Source of the DNA: Taenia hydatigena
Taxonomy: Eukaryota > Platyhelminthes > Cestoda > Cyclophyllidea > Taeniidae
Length of the DNA: 64,000 nt
Direction of reading: 5' to 3'
Assembly (NCBI GenBank): GCA_036345935.2
Contig: JADWOT020000001.1
Coordinates: 25,763,232-25,827,231 of the forward strand
Position numbers and translations under genes: made by a program. Shown piece after piece: positions 12,199 through 23,702 of this stretch; the stretch's first letter is position 1, and each line of letters starts with the position of its first letter. Below the pieces are notes generated by a model. The model worked only from the letters and a program-made list of their open reading frames with translations. It was not told the DNA's origin and did no database searches.

Positions 12199-12677
12199 AT
12201 ATGGAGTCGCATATTAGGACCACAAGCTCTGACTCATCAGTAAACGATTTGTAATTTTCTTGTGCTTGTGATGCTTCTCTCAAATTACGACTGCTAATGG
12301 CAGCTCGATTTCATTCGCTTTACAAATATTGGATGTCTCGAGGCACATAAGGTTGCGATGCACAGCAACACACACGCGCACGGGATTGCTATTGGCAGCG
12401 TCCAAAGTGTGCATTGTAATGAGCAATGCTAATCGCTGCCACGTGTGTTTGCAGATTCACTTCACACAACAGGCCGCGCCTTAATTCATTTTCATGCAAG
12501 TTATTATGTCCATGCGCGCAAGAGATGAGTTGTCCAAGAGCTGTCCTATTCGTGTTTATCTCGCCTCCTATCCGCGATATTAGATGAGTTATGAATCATT
12601 TCGGCTACCAATGGGAGAAGAGAAGGTAACACCAGTCCAACGCACTTGCAGGCATAGTCCGAATAGGAGAGGATGGA

Positions 12678-14890
12678 TCAGATTGCGTAGTGCATTGTTT
12701 CGGATCCTGTCCCCATGCTGGATACGCGACACTGATAAGCAGTGTCTGGTCGCAGACCACCAACTATCATTGTGGTTGTGGAGTTGTCCTTAGCGAGAAC
12801 ACTGGTTGGGTCGTCGCCTGACTTGGCAAGAAAACAGGTAACATTGTACGGTTTGAGGATCCCGTTTGGGTGGCTGGGTGCCTCCCAACGAAGTTTGATT
12901 TGTGTCGCTGATTTGGCTGTTCCGTATGGCGACGGTATATGAGAAGGAGCTGTGAATAATGAGAAGTTGTCAGCGCGAGTCAATTTCAACTGTGCTGCTA
13001 AGTCGCACCATGATGAGTTATGGCATTTGTGCCGCAATCTCTAACACTGAACAGGGACAACATTCCCAGGCATCCTTAATGCCTACTTTACTCTAGGCAA
13101 TGGGGGTCGCAACGCGTGCATGCAAGGAAAAGTGATGAATATAATGCAAGAGAGACTTACCATCTGGCCATGTCTTGAGGTAAGTATGATCAGAGAAAAT
13201 AACCCTCTGATAATCAGAGGCCACTACTTTCATCGTATATAGTGTGTTGGGATACAGCATATCAATAATGATTGCTCCAACACCCACGTCTGCAGTTCTG
13301 ATCCTTGGTTTGCCCGGATTATGTGTTTCCACCGCAGCTAGTGCAACTACTTTTACGCCATGTCTGATTAACGCCTGTGGATTCCAGGTTAATCGGAACG
13401 CATTAGTGTCCACGCGGTCCCAACGGAACATTGGCTTGGTGGAAAAGTTGCCTGAAATGCATCATCAAGCACTAAGCATGTTTCATGCACCTCGTTTCAT
13501 TTAGCTCACGCATGTGCAGTATAATCTTCATTCAACGGCATGGCATCAATGCTTGTGTTCAACAGAACCTTCGTGTGTCTGCCCTCAAGGTGCCAGAGTA
13601 AGGTTGTCTGTAGCGTTATATGCAAGAGGTGGAGGATGTTATCAGCTAATGGTCATCTTATCAACATGTACCAGAAGGTTGAGCTGCGTAGACGGCCGGT
13701 GAGAATGTCGCATTTATCCAAAAATGCGATGATCCTATGTGCAGGTGTTAGACACACTGGGACGCGTGCAGAAAATATTTGTTTATTGTTACTAGACGCA
13801 TAGCGCTGAGATGAGGGCAAGAGATAGTTTCGAGATTAAGATTTTACTGCTACGCCCACGCCTTGATGGTTAAAGGGAAGAAGAGCGGGTGTGATGGCTG
13901 TCATTTGGATTTTAGTTGAGAACTGTGCTTGCAATTGCCACGTAGTTCTTCCTTGCAGCCAACGCAAACATCTGCATTGCTGCTTGTCGTTGACATTAGC
14001 GACTTTGGAAATGTCTGCGATGATGGCGGGTTGTTTGCCTACAACTGCCTCTAACGATAGGTGATAGGCGACAGAACTTGATATGTGCGAGCAGATCCTT
14101 AGCACATTGGTGAGGCCGCATGAAAGGCTCGCCAGAATGCACTCCTCATCTTCAGCAAATCTGCATGCCACATATCTGGCGCCAAGTCGCCTCCTGCTTT
14201 CTTGTGCTCCTCACTGCGCACGTGTCGCTCAAGTGTAAGCATCGGGCTGTCGCACCAACGAGGTAATGCGCTACCTACTACCAGGTGCACACAGTATGTG
14301 CGAACTTGTATGCCAAGTAAAGTGGATAATCATATGATTGGGGGACAAGTACTGCGATTTTGCAGCTTGCTCGTGTGTGAGTGCAGCTATGAGCCGAGTG
14401 CTTCATCAATCCTTGGTGCAAATTGGAACATGTATTAAAAATCCACGAGAAATGCAGATGCGATATAACAGTGAGCCAAACTTCAAGCACATACTGTCTT
14501 TATATTTAGGCATACGCTTTTGCGATTGTACGGTATTTATGACGAAAGTTAGGAGATAGACAATTACCGGAATTTATTAGTGTGTAGTCTTTACCAACCT
14601 CCTCACTTCGTGCAGACACAAGTCATGCTCGTGCAGACAGTGCAAAGTGCAGTGTGTACATGTGTACGTGTGTGAGAAAAAGTGAACACTCCACAGTTTG
14701 GAGAGGAGTAGGGAATGAAGGAAAGAAATTGCCTGATGTAGCAAACACTAGTGCACGCAAAATACTACTTCACATATGCTGGGCAGAGAGATATGTTAGA
14801 AGGCGACTTACCACCATTTCCTCCAACTTGCGCATTCAAAGCCGAGGCCACCAGCAATAAGAGGCAGAAACGAATAATCGTCTTCAACAT
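12678..14890 (-). CDS. Gene B: secreted protein with two FnIII domains
   Basis: Minus-strand exons are 14890-14812 (79 nt), 13451-13161 (291 nt) and 12949-12678 (272 nt). All junctions are GT-AG in phase 1, and the joined frame is open for 213 aa. Exon 1 gives a signal peptide (MLKTIIRFCLLLLVASALNA) with a hydrophobic core at residues ~5-17. Exon 2 is a divergent FnIII of the oncosphere-antigen type: FRWDRVDTNAFRLTWNP, then IIIDMLYPNTLYTMKVVAS. Exon 3 is a canonical FnIII: IKLRWEAPSHPNGILKPYNV, then GLRPDTAYQCRV, with sequons NVT and NST. Relative to E, exon 3 has lost 14 nt just after CRV, so the last FnIII strand is replaced by a short different tail ending at TGA 12680-12678. Without that stop, a GTGCGT donor a little downstream could have been used. 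Expected role, from the family: secreted or surface-exposed larval antigen. No poly(A) signal was found nearby. Confidence 0.7.
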
Positions 14891-14922
14891 TGTGATTGCT
14901 TTTCCTCACAAATCAAGGCGTG

Positions 14923-14957
14923 TTTATAGAAATCATTTGCATCCGAATCAGCCTATG
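14923..14957 (-). promoter_or_regulatory. Core promoter of gene B
   Basis: On the minus strand, CATAGGCTGATT (14957-14946) is followed by octamer-like ATGCAAAT (14942-14935) and TATAAA (14928-14923), which ends 32 bp before the ATG at 14890. The leader has ATTTGTGAGG. The copy in front of E keeps every element, except that the octamer reads CTGCAAAT. Confidence 0.6.
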
Positions 14958-15339
14958 AGGTATCTAACCCATGACCTGTAAATCCATTTAGCCTGCATTG
15001 ACTGTGCGCCTCCCACCAATGGGGTGCGCAAAGACGCAGCGTGGGTGCGCTCTAACGATGTTGTGTGCAAGGAGTTCGTCGACAGATGTCACATGTGGAA
15101 GAATGCTACCGCATTTGTAGCTCTATCGCAACGTCTAGCCAAACATTTTGTGGTCCATAGCCGCCACACGTTCCTATCCGTTTGATTTCGGAGAAGCCTA
15201 TTATTTGCTCTATGTGTTTGGCTACTGAGAATGAAATACAAAGGGGGATGGCAAACGACTAATATTGGTGATTGCTCAAATCGACGGGACTGCATAACCT
15301 GCGGGTGCACTGGAAGTGTTGACAGATCGGCATCTGCTC

Positions 15340-17185
15340 ATTAGAACATTAGTTAGTAAATAAGGGCGATGATGATTAAACCGTTCAAGGGCGCAAAGTC
15401 ATAATGTGGTCCCTGAATGAGTAGTGTAGCAGGATTGAGGCTGTCCGTGGTCCTAATCTAATCCCTCCTTTTCTTATTCAACTAGACCGAGCACAGCATC
15501 CATGCGATTGAGCCTAACATTGCAAAACCAATTGTTTCATCGAAACCCACATGCTAGCTTCCAGCCATATTATTTACAGGTAGAGTTGCAATTCAAAGCA
15601 GATATCGTAGCTGCCATCTTCAGTTAGAATATTCTAATTTTCTCATCTGGATAGCAACTTGGTCTGAACCGCCGTTAAATCTGGCCCACACCGAACATGC
15701 AATGGTGCGTAGTCCAGCGGAAGGCAAACTACTGCTCATCTGAGGACATTCTCTACAATTCGTACGCATTACTAGCACAACTGACAAGTCATCACGATCA
15801 AAGGTGAAATAAACTAAAACCAGATCGCGGCATTTCACGTGGGCATCAGGATCCTAGCACAATCGCTTAATATTATGTTGGATTTGGACATTGATCTGCC
15901 CACCATTTTACTTACGAGGCAGATAAGGCCAAGCAGTGCTATTCATTCAATCGCTATCATGAACTATTATTGCGCGAGTATCTGCCACCGCTGCGAGGTG
16001 GCCTTCTCCCACTTACGTCTATTAAACATGGGATTAGCAGTGCTGTTAAATTTAGAGAATGTGACTTCTACATGTGCTCAGATAATTTGTGATGCGAAAA
16101 TAGTCACAAATGAATTGCTTTCTAACAATAACTTCATTACCAAGCGTCAACCAAGTGGAGTACATTGGCAGCAGATTTATCTATCTCAGCAGCCCCATTT
16201 GATAACAAACTTACAGTCTCCCCAATCTATAGTTTTATGGTCAGCAATTCGGAGCGAGTTGCTTGATTTGATTCAGCCTGCATTAATGCAGATGCTGTGA
16301 CTTCGCCTACCGGCTCTACTAACTACCCACTCACCAGTCCAACTTAGAAGCATAACATTTGTCTCATACATCTCATTCAGTGTTTATGTTTGGCGATGAC
16401 CTAGTCCTAGGACCATGTCTTCTTGCAGTTGGATTAATTAACCAAGCGTCTGTTGATAAGTTTGTCACCAGATTAATTATTTGATACATTGTGGTGTTGC
16501 TAATTAATGCTACATTACACTGAGACAGGTCGCCGCCAACATCGCCTCCAAAGAGATACTGTCATTGTTCCAACATCCTGCGCTGACGCTCTCTGTGGCG
16601 AAGGCGCCATTATCTGATTACAACCCGTCTATAATTAATGGTTCCAGAATGATGCACGTGAACTAAGGAGGCTTGGCTTTTGGTTTCCTGCCGTGATACA
16701 TTTTGAGGTGAATTTTTATAACTATGTGATCCATTGCAGTGCGCCTTACACTGCAACAATAATTTCACATGTAATTCATCACCAAATATTGGTTTGGAAT
16801 GCCATTATAAAATAAGCAGAATCGAGCAGAACTGCAAAGATTTTGCTTTTACGTCAGACAATTGTGCCATCCGTTGGACGTGTGGCGAACAGGGGATTGA
16901 ATAACAGGAGACGAATGGAAAGTTGCAGGCCATATTCTTCAGCTGGGAAAGAATGCACCTAACAAAGGACTGGCTCACATTCTAAATGCTTTACTAGCAC
17001 TTTTAAAAGTGGAAAAACAATTCGTGTGTTTAACTTATTGTTCTGACTACATGAATACAATAAACTAGCACTAAATCTAAAGCAACACTTTTGCTCCGCT
17101 CCTCAAAGGTTTTGATCTGCATCATATATTTTGTTACCATTCTTAGACACACCGAAGCCTTCATGTGGTTTCATTTGCATAGTCT
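15340..17185. other. Intergenic, no gene supported
   Basis: The stretch contains an open frame of 153 codons at 15839-16300 (plus strand) that starts within a faint extension of block Y. Its composition is unremarkable, it has no signal peptide or domain, and the homologous stretch at ~39300 does not keep it open. The rest is AT-rich and unassigned. Confidence 0.35.
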
Positions 17186-17189
17186 ATGA

Positions 17190-18335
17190 CCAACAAAGCA
17201 TTCGGTTTCTATCAAATACTTATTCGTGCATATTTCTTACATCCAGCCCTGTTGAGCTCTTTCTTGCATAAGTTACCACTATTTGCCAAAAAAAGCAACT
17301 GAGCAGTGTGATCCAGTTTGCGTCATGGTTTTCTTTGAAGCTTCTTTCAACCTTTATGTAATCCGACACAGTTCGGGGATCAAGGCACACAAAAGCAGCT
17401 TTCATCACCCGGCACAGCAAAGCATTGGAGAAGATCTGATGTAAAAGCAGAATTCCTTGCAAACGAACCAATTCTATCGTGCCAATTAATTGTCACAGTC
17501 GATTTTATTTATTGTAAGTAGCATTTACGCATTCACGGAATAAGTGATGTTGCGGGAAAATGTTTTGGTGCACAACCTATACCCCAGTAGGTTTTCCAAA
17601 AATAACATGGCATTGGCATCCTTTTGTTGAAATTTCCCGTAAGCATTTTGCAAGCTTTCGGTGAAATTTAATTGAGACAGCGTTCAATCTCCCTCAGCCA
17701 TGTCTGGACATTGGTTGGCCTGTCAATGCACACACTAGACTCCGGAAAACATCTAAGGCTTTAACTTGCTTGAAGCAGGTGATCAAATGCTGTTGCCAAA
17801 CCGAAAGTCGCTCGACTAAGAAAGGTCACATGCAGCGAAGAATCTGTTTCTTAGCGCATTTGTTTGTTCTGCACAGGGCTCATGCACTAATTCTGTGACA
17901 TAGCACTTTATGCTTTGCTTTAATTTCATGGCCCACGCTTGGAAAGCATGAGCTCCTATCAAGTGCTCATTCGTGTATTTCCCTCAAATGCAGTCCTACC
18001 GAGCTCTTTCTAACAGAATTATAAGTTGTTCACGTAAACGAGGACTCAGTGGTGTGATTTTGGTTTCGTCGTAGTGTTCTTTGAAGTTTCTTTTAAGTCT
18101 CGTATGATCCACCACACCTTAAAGCTGTGGGTGCGCAATGTTGGCTCTCCTGTCACTCAGTAAAACAAAACATTGAAAAAGATTTGATACAAAATGTGAC
18201 ACTTTTTAATAAAATTTATTCTGTGGAGCCAATTAGTTATCAATTTAACAAATCAAATCGTTTGAAGCATCCATATATTCATGGAATAAATGGTTTTAAT
18301 GCAAATGCGAGATTGTAATGAAGGTAACTTGAAGC
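17190..18335 (+). repeat. Tandem pair of the dispersed repeat (~0.75-kb period)
   Basis: The segments 17190-17560 and 17945-18335 align: CTATCAA.TACTTATTCGTG against CTATCAAGTGCTCATTCGTG; GAGCTCTTTCTTGCATAAGT against GAGCTCTTTCTAACAGAATT; GTTTTCTTTGAAGCTTCTTT against GTGTTCTTTGAAGTTTCTTT; and a closing CATTCACGGAATAAGTG against ATTCATGGAATAAATGG. Related stretches occur at ~4440-4760, 24480-24660 (-), 33480-33700, 51850-52180, 58560-58680 and 60580-60900. Confidence 0.6.
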
Positions 18336-18576
18336 GAATTTATTGACGATGTAAAACACATTGTATCTTGCACAAAATTGCACAACGTAAGCATCCACTT
18401 GTTGAAATATTCCGTTCACATTCCGCATAATTATGGTGGACGTCAGTAAACACAGCTACTAATCTCCCCGAGAAATGCCTGGTCATCCGTGTGCCTGTTA
18501 AAATGCATCTACGACCCCAAAAACGAGCAAAAATCCAAAAGTGTTAAATTCATGAGCGCGGAGGCCAAATGCTGTC

Positions 18577-18705
18577 ACCGAACCGAAAAACACACAACTA
18601 GGCAAAGCTACATGCAGTAATAGATTTGTGTCACGGACCCAATGGCACGTGCCACCGCCTTCGCTTAATCCGCACACCGTCCATGCCCATATCATGCGAA
18701 TTCAG
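18577..18705 (-). repeat. Second dispersed repeat family
   Basis: Minus-strand sequence around CATGATATGGGCATGG and GGCGGTGGCACGTGCC, followed by a TGCATGTAGCTTTGCC stretch, also occurs at 63655-63800 (its inverted block-X partner). Divergent forms lie at 25135-25265, 57940-58110 and, more weakly, 17760-17860. Its copies often sit next to members of the first dispersed family. Confidence 0.45.
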
Positions 18706-19604
18706 GGCAAATAATATGGGCCATTCTGCCATAGCAGTGAGTGCTATTTTCACTTTACGTCTCAGTGACTGTGTCGTCACACACACGTTGTACAGAAACA
18801 ATGTACGAGAACTAATGCCAATTAGAAAATGTTGTTCTGCAGTATTACTGTTTTGAGTTACTATGAGGATGTCAGAGTATCCATTGCAGTTTATTTGTCA
18901 CTCGCCTCAGCGAGAGCATTAAAATGCTTTTCCTTGTTAATCTCACTCCTTCGCATTCATAAGTCTACTTATTCATTAGCCATTTTGATATTTCTCTTCG
19001 TCACGTCATTGCCAAGCAGCTATGTTACGTTTTGATGCACTTTAACCCCATGAAGAATGTGTTCGAGGCAATATCTCCCAGTCTTACATGCGGTGTGGTT
19101 AATTGGTTGAAGTGCGCAACAGACCCCATTCCTTCTAACTTACCTCACTTAACCAAATGACAAATGATTTTGGCGGCATTTCCACGCTGACCAGATCTAG
19201 CTTCAGCCTTTGATAGCTTCGATGATTACAGTGCCTGCCTCATCTTGCTTTTCTTTGTCAATTTCTACCTCCCGTTTTTGCATTTCTTCGTACCCTACAA
19301 GGAGCAGAGCTGTCAACTTTTACCAACTGCTTTTCTCCACAAATTCTAATGCTCACATTTCCCTAATCTAGTCCTATTGCGCTCTGCCATAAATGTTAAA
19401 GTCGTTGATTAAGACAGACAGCTAAAATGCGATTTTCATTGCCGCCAACTTCTTTGAAGTTACTTTAAACCCCTCTAATGATCAGTCCTAGTTTACATAC
19501 ACAACAGCTCACCTATCATCAGCTTAGATCAAAGCATTAAGAGCGATTTCATGTGACGATTCAAAGACATCTTATAATACCTGCTTTCGTGATAATCATT
19601 GGCA

Positions 19605-22600
19605 TTGTCTTAATTCGTCAATATTCCATCTCCACATCAACAAATTTTGTCATGAGTTAATGAATGTTAGTCTTCTTATAGAAGCTTAAGAAAATTTAAA
19701 AGAGAAGCTAATGGGAACTGGAAGGCTAGGCAGGCTACATCCATCGCTTCCACTTGATGCATGGTCTACGTAATGCCAGTACTGCCATTCTAGATTGCTT
19801 GTAGAGCTAGACATCGTGATTTGATCACTTGGATTGTATTGGTTTTACGAGAATGATATGAGCAAACGGCCGCCTTTTCATTAACAAGTTGTGTAAATTG
19901 AGACAAGCAAGGCTGAGACGGAGGCATCAAGCAGCATGGATTTATGGACGTCGCCTCCTCGGTAGGACAGAATAAATGAAGGGATGATCCTCCAATGCTA
20001 AATGAATGCACGGAATTCGTCTCATTGCATGGTGGGAACAGGAAGCCCACGATGACGTTGTAATGCATTGCGATTGTAGGACGATTGGCTACGGTACCTA
20101 AATGACGAGGAAGAGGTCAAGCCTTCACCAATCATGTGCATTTGCATTCAAGTGATTGTCCTGATTTTAGCCCTCTCAATGAATGGATTGTAAAGGCGCT
20201 TGATTCGCTCTTCGTGTACTATGAATTGCGCTGCGTCTACAACTCATGACACCTACACATGAGAGCCAACACATACCCGGCATTGGATCTGCGAGTTGGT
20301 ATGGCCGACCCGGGTTTGCGGCTAAGCAGCAAAAATTACATCTTCTTTGTTATGCATTGTAGAGCAGATCTGCAAGTCTGGTTGGCTATAATGAGCTCCC
20401 ACTTTTGTCTTGGACATTTTCGCAAGGATTTGTTCGTGGTCATATGCTCAACGTTGGATCTGCTGCCACTGTGTTACGAAGGTCTGCCTGTTGCGTTGGC
20501 CTCAATTCCTATTCACTGATGCTCAAGTTCCAGTCAGCACAATTCCCCTCTACTCAGTCCACACAAGTAAATTAGCATAGAAAGCGTGTCTGCTTAGCTG
20601 AAGCGTTCGCTTTCCGAGCTTGCTTACCACCGTGCCGTTCCGTGTTGATGTGGAAATAAATGATACCTAGTGAAGACATGGACAGGAGGAGTGCAAACTT
20701 TTCTTTATAGCGTAAGCCATAAATGTTGGTGCACGCTGACTGAAACATAAGCGGTGGCGCAGATGATGCCTTGTAGACAGCACACGAATTGCTTATTTTG
20801 CCTCGCACGGTAAGGATAACTATTCTTATGCACTTGGTTAAAGTGATGGACAGTTAGCAGGAGACAGATACTCTTTGCAAATTGTCGCATCTAACGTCAA
20901 AGCCTGTTTGATGTTTTGCTCGAAAGAGTAAGAGGTGAGCTATTGCAGTGTATCCGGAGATGCGACTCGCGATAGATCAGATAATAGCACAAAAACTTCA
21001 AAATATACTGCGAAGAAAAAATGCATCAACAAATGTCCGTCCCAGTCATTAGCGTAACACTGTTAGACATAAACTAAAAAGCGCATGATTGTGAGGATAG
21101 CAGCAAATTTGATTTCCACTTATTGCAGCCAGTTTCTTTGTTCTTTCAGGATGTTAGATTCTATGTCAACGAAGTGACAAATCGGCAGACCTGAATAAAA
21201 GAGACTAAACGCTGCAGCAAGAAGATCCCGCCGAACTTATGCAAAATGCTTATAGATATTCTCAAATAAGAACTGCATGTAGACCAACAGGACTGTATGG
21301 CCATTTCATGTACAGCCTAACGTGCTTTGGGTTGCGCATCATAACATAATTACCATAATTTGAATTCGACAATTGCATCAAAACCATTTATTCGTGAATG
21401 CATGGATGCTTCTTACTATACACTTAGCCAAATGTAACACCAATAGAGTCTTTTGCACTCAATCACGTTTTATTTATGGCCTCGCCAATGTTTATGCTCT
21501 ACCAAGTGACAAGAGACCTGTTGAGTCATTCCGATAGCTCAGATCTGTGATGGGTCTGACGACAGCACGAGAGATGCTTTAAGGGTTCGCACGACGAAAG
21601 CGAAATCGCAAAGCTGACTGTCTGCTGCAAATGGTGTCGTCAATATTTGCAAAACGAATTCCAGTAGGGCTTGATTAGAGTTAAACACATGAAAACACAA
21701 TCGCAATGATAAGCGGCTAATGAGAGCTAAATGGATAGCCAGTGGTGGGTGCAGAGAAATGAATCATGGAGGAGTGGAAGATTGACCAATAGCGATAAGG
21801 CATACAAATGTATCCATCAAGACGTTTGAAGTCCAGCAATGATCTGCTGCGTTTGATTTTTGTGCAAAAATATTTAAGTCTGCAGAAATGTCTCTGCATT
21901 CGCAGAATATTGGCATCTGAGAAAATGGGGATTTGGGGAATGAGTGCCATAACACAGCTTTGACAAGAAGTTCGGCAGCCAACACACGCCTGTCGACTGC
22001 TGAATAACCTGCGTGATTTGGTCGGGCACCTTTGAGGACACCAAGGTCAACATGGCAAGTAAAGCACCAACACATTGGGCATGAAAAACATTGGTGTGGG
22101 GAGTATGAAGTAGACGCCACAGGAAGGTGATCGTCACTCCCCAGCTGACTCATGGCTGTGCTTTGTCGTGCGTCTCAACAAAGATGGCACTACAGCTGAA
22201 ATTTCGGTTTGCTCAGTGCGAAGTGCCGAATTGTGCCAAACAACAAATCAACCCTATTGTTCACCTCATCTTTGCTAGTAAATCAGGGTTCAAACAAGTC
22301 AGTACACAGACTCGATCCCCAGCAGCATCTCACATACGTGACGCCTGTCAATCATCGCCTTACCACTACTACTAATTGTGTGTTAATAGAGAAATATGGA
22401 TGCGATATTTGAAGGTAAGCCCTGCTGAGTAGTAACTATTATCACAGACGCAAAATTCACCATCATTTTGGAAAGACACTTTCCTCTATATCAGTTTGCT
22501 ATAAAAACTCGCATTTCTACTCTCCGAAACCCACGCACAGGCATCTGTGCACCCGTACGATTAGCTCCGGTGCAGTTGCAGCTTGATATTTAGGGTGTGT

Positions 22601-23145
22601 CTTTTGCATTCACTTAGGCAGTGCATGCACAAACGCAAAAGCTTTGTCAGTCGCATTTTACCTCTGCTTATAAAGTCAAACATAATTAGCATGCGAACTG
22701 ATTCGGGTCGCCATATATAACAATTGATGCACAGTAAGCGGTGCGTGTGAAAGCGCGTGGCGAAGCTGGCAAGCTAAAGGGAAACCAGAATACAATTGTT
22801 TCTTTTGGGTTAAGCTTTTCAGCCGGCAAAGTGTTGAAAAGCAAATCGTACTACAACTAACGTTAGAGATCAGGCACACCATATTAGGCCATTTTATTTC
22901 TTTGCCAGCTGCATTCTTATTGTACGCCATTTGCAGCTACCTTAAGCTCACTGTTCATAATGGGTTCAATTAAGAACCCTGTGCATTTTTTGGCGCTGAA
23001 ATAGCAACTTTTATTTGCGGAATTTTAGCCTGCACCTTCTATAGCTGAATCACTCCTGCATCAGCAGCGCTGAGGATTGGTATCCACGCTTTGAGCGTTT
23101 CCGCATTTCCGAGAACATCTTCTTTGCGTCTATTTGTAGCGTGTT
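19605..23145 (-). repeat. P repeat, copy 2 (right arm of inverted pair)
   Basis: This is the reverse complement of 2952-6515, facing it across a ~13.1-kb spacer that holds gene B. The right boundary falls within a few bases of the left end of the foldback element at 23139. The stretch from about 22000 to 23145 is missing from the block-X partner at 60000-60430. Confidence 0.82.
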
Positions 23146-23702
23146 TTAATTAAGCTCGTCCGCAGGGGTTCACTCACCTGCAACTGATAAGGTAGTGATA
23201 GTCCGTTAAGCTGGTGTGAACGAAAACACTCGTGCGGCATGTGGCATGACACCTCACGTCTTTCGCAATCAAACATGCTGCTGCCTTGTCGTCATGTCGT
23301 CCGCAACTTCACCATGGTATATTGATGTAAGGAATGGACCTTTGGTCATTGCGCAAAGTGATGTGCGTGCTGGTTGAAGAAGTGCAGAATGGACTTTATA
23401 AATTTCGGCCAGGCTAGTGCACATGAGTTTTTGTATTCATCGTGAAGACCAAAAGCTATTTAGTTTGCATTCTTCATATAGGTGATGAAAACAAGCTCGC
23501 CAATATGAGAGGTGCACCCGGTAAGGGATTGGTGCAGGCATGTCTTCCTCACCTCAGGAACAGCAGACGCTGAGGTCGAGCCACGATGCATGCTATCGTC
23601 TTGCCGCAGGAGTGTTTTCGTTCACACCAGCTTAACGGACTATCACTACCTTATCAGTTGCAGGTGAGTGAACCCCTGCGGACGAGCTTAATTAAGACAC
23701 GC
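23139..23702. mobile_element. Foldback element with ~100-bp terminal inverted repeats
   Basis: The left end (23139-~23243) and the right end (~23602-23702) are near-perfect reverse complements. Both read inward as GCGTGTyTTAATTAAGCTCG, then CCGCAGGGGTTCACTCACCT, and on to AACGAAAACACTCsTGCGGCA, with only a couple of mismatches seen. About 360 bp lies between and has no coding frame of note (a 68-codon frame at 23714-23920 lies outside). Size and structure fit a non-autonomous DNA element of MITE or foldback type. I see no convincing target-site duplication. A degraded and rearranged relative lies at 59510-60000. Confidence 0.65.

Larger units (their letters stand above)
11760..15330. repeat. 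Segmental duplication block Y, copy 1
   Basis: This is a direct duplicate of 35690-39330. It starts near GGGTCACACTAATGTT (11808 and 35738) and runs through gene B/E, its promoter and about 400 bp beyond. The two copies have almost identical intron lengths (1360 against 1343 bp, and 211 against 210 bp). A weaker match, TTCTCCCA around 16000 and 39330, suggests the block once reached further. Confidence 0.85.

Noticed and set aside
15839..16300. 153-codon plus-strand open frame
   Set aside because: No domain, signal peptide or splice context. The partially homologous region near 39300 does not preserve it.
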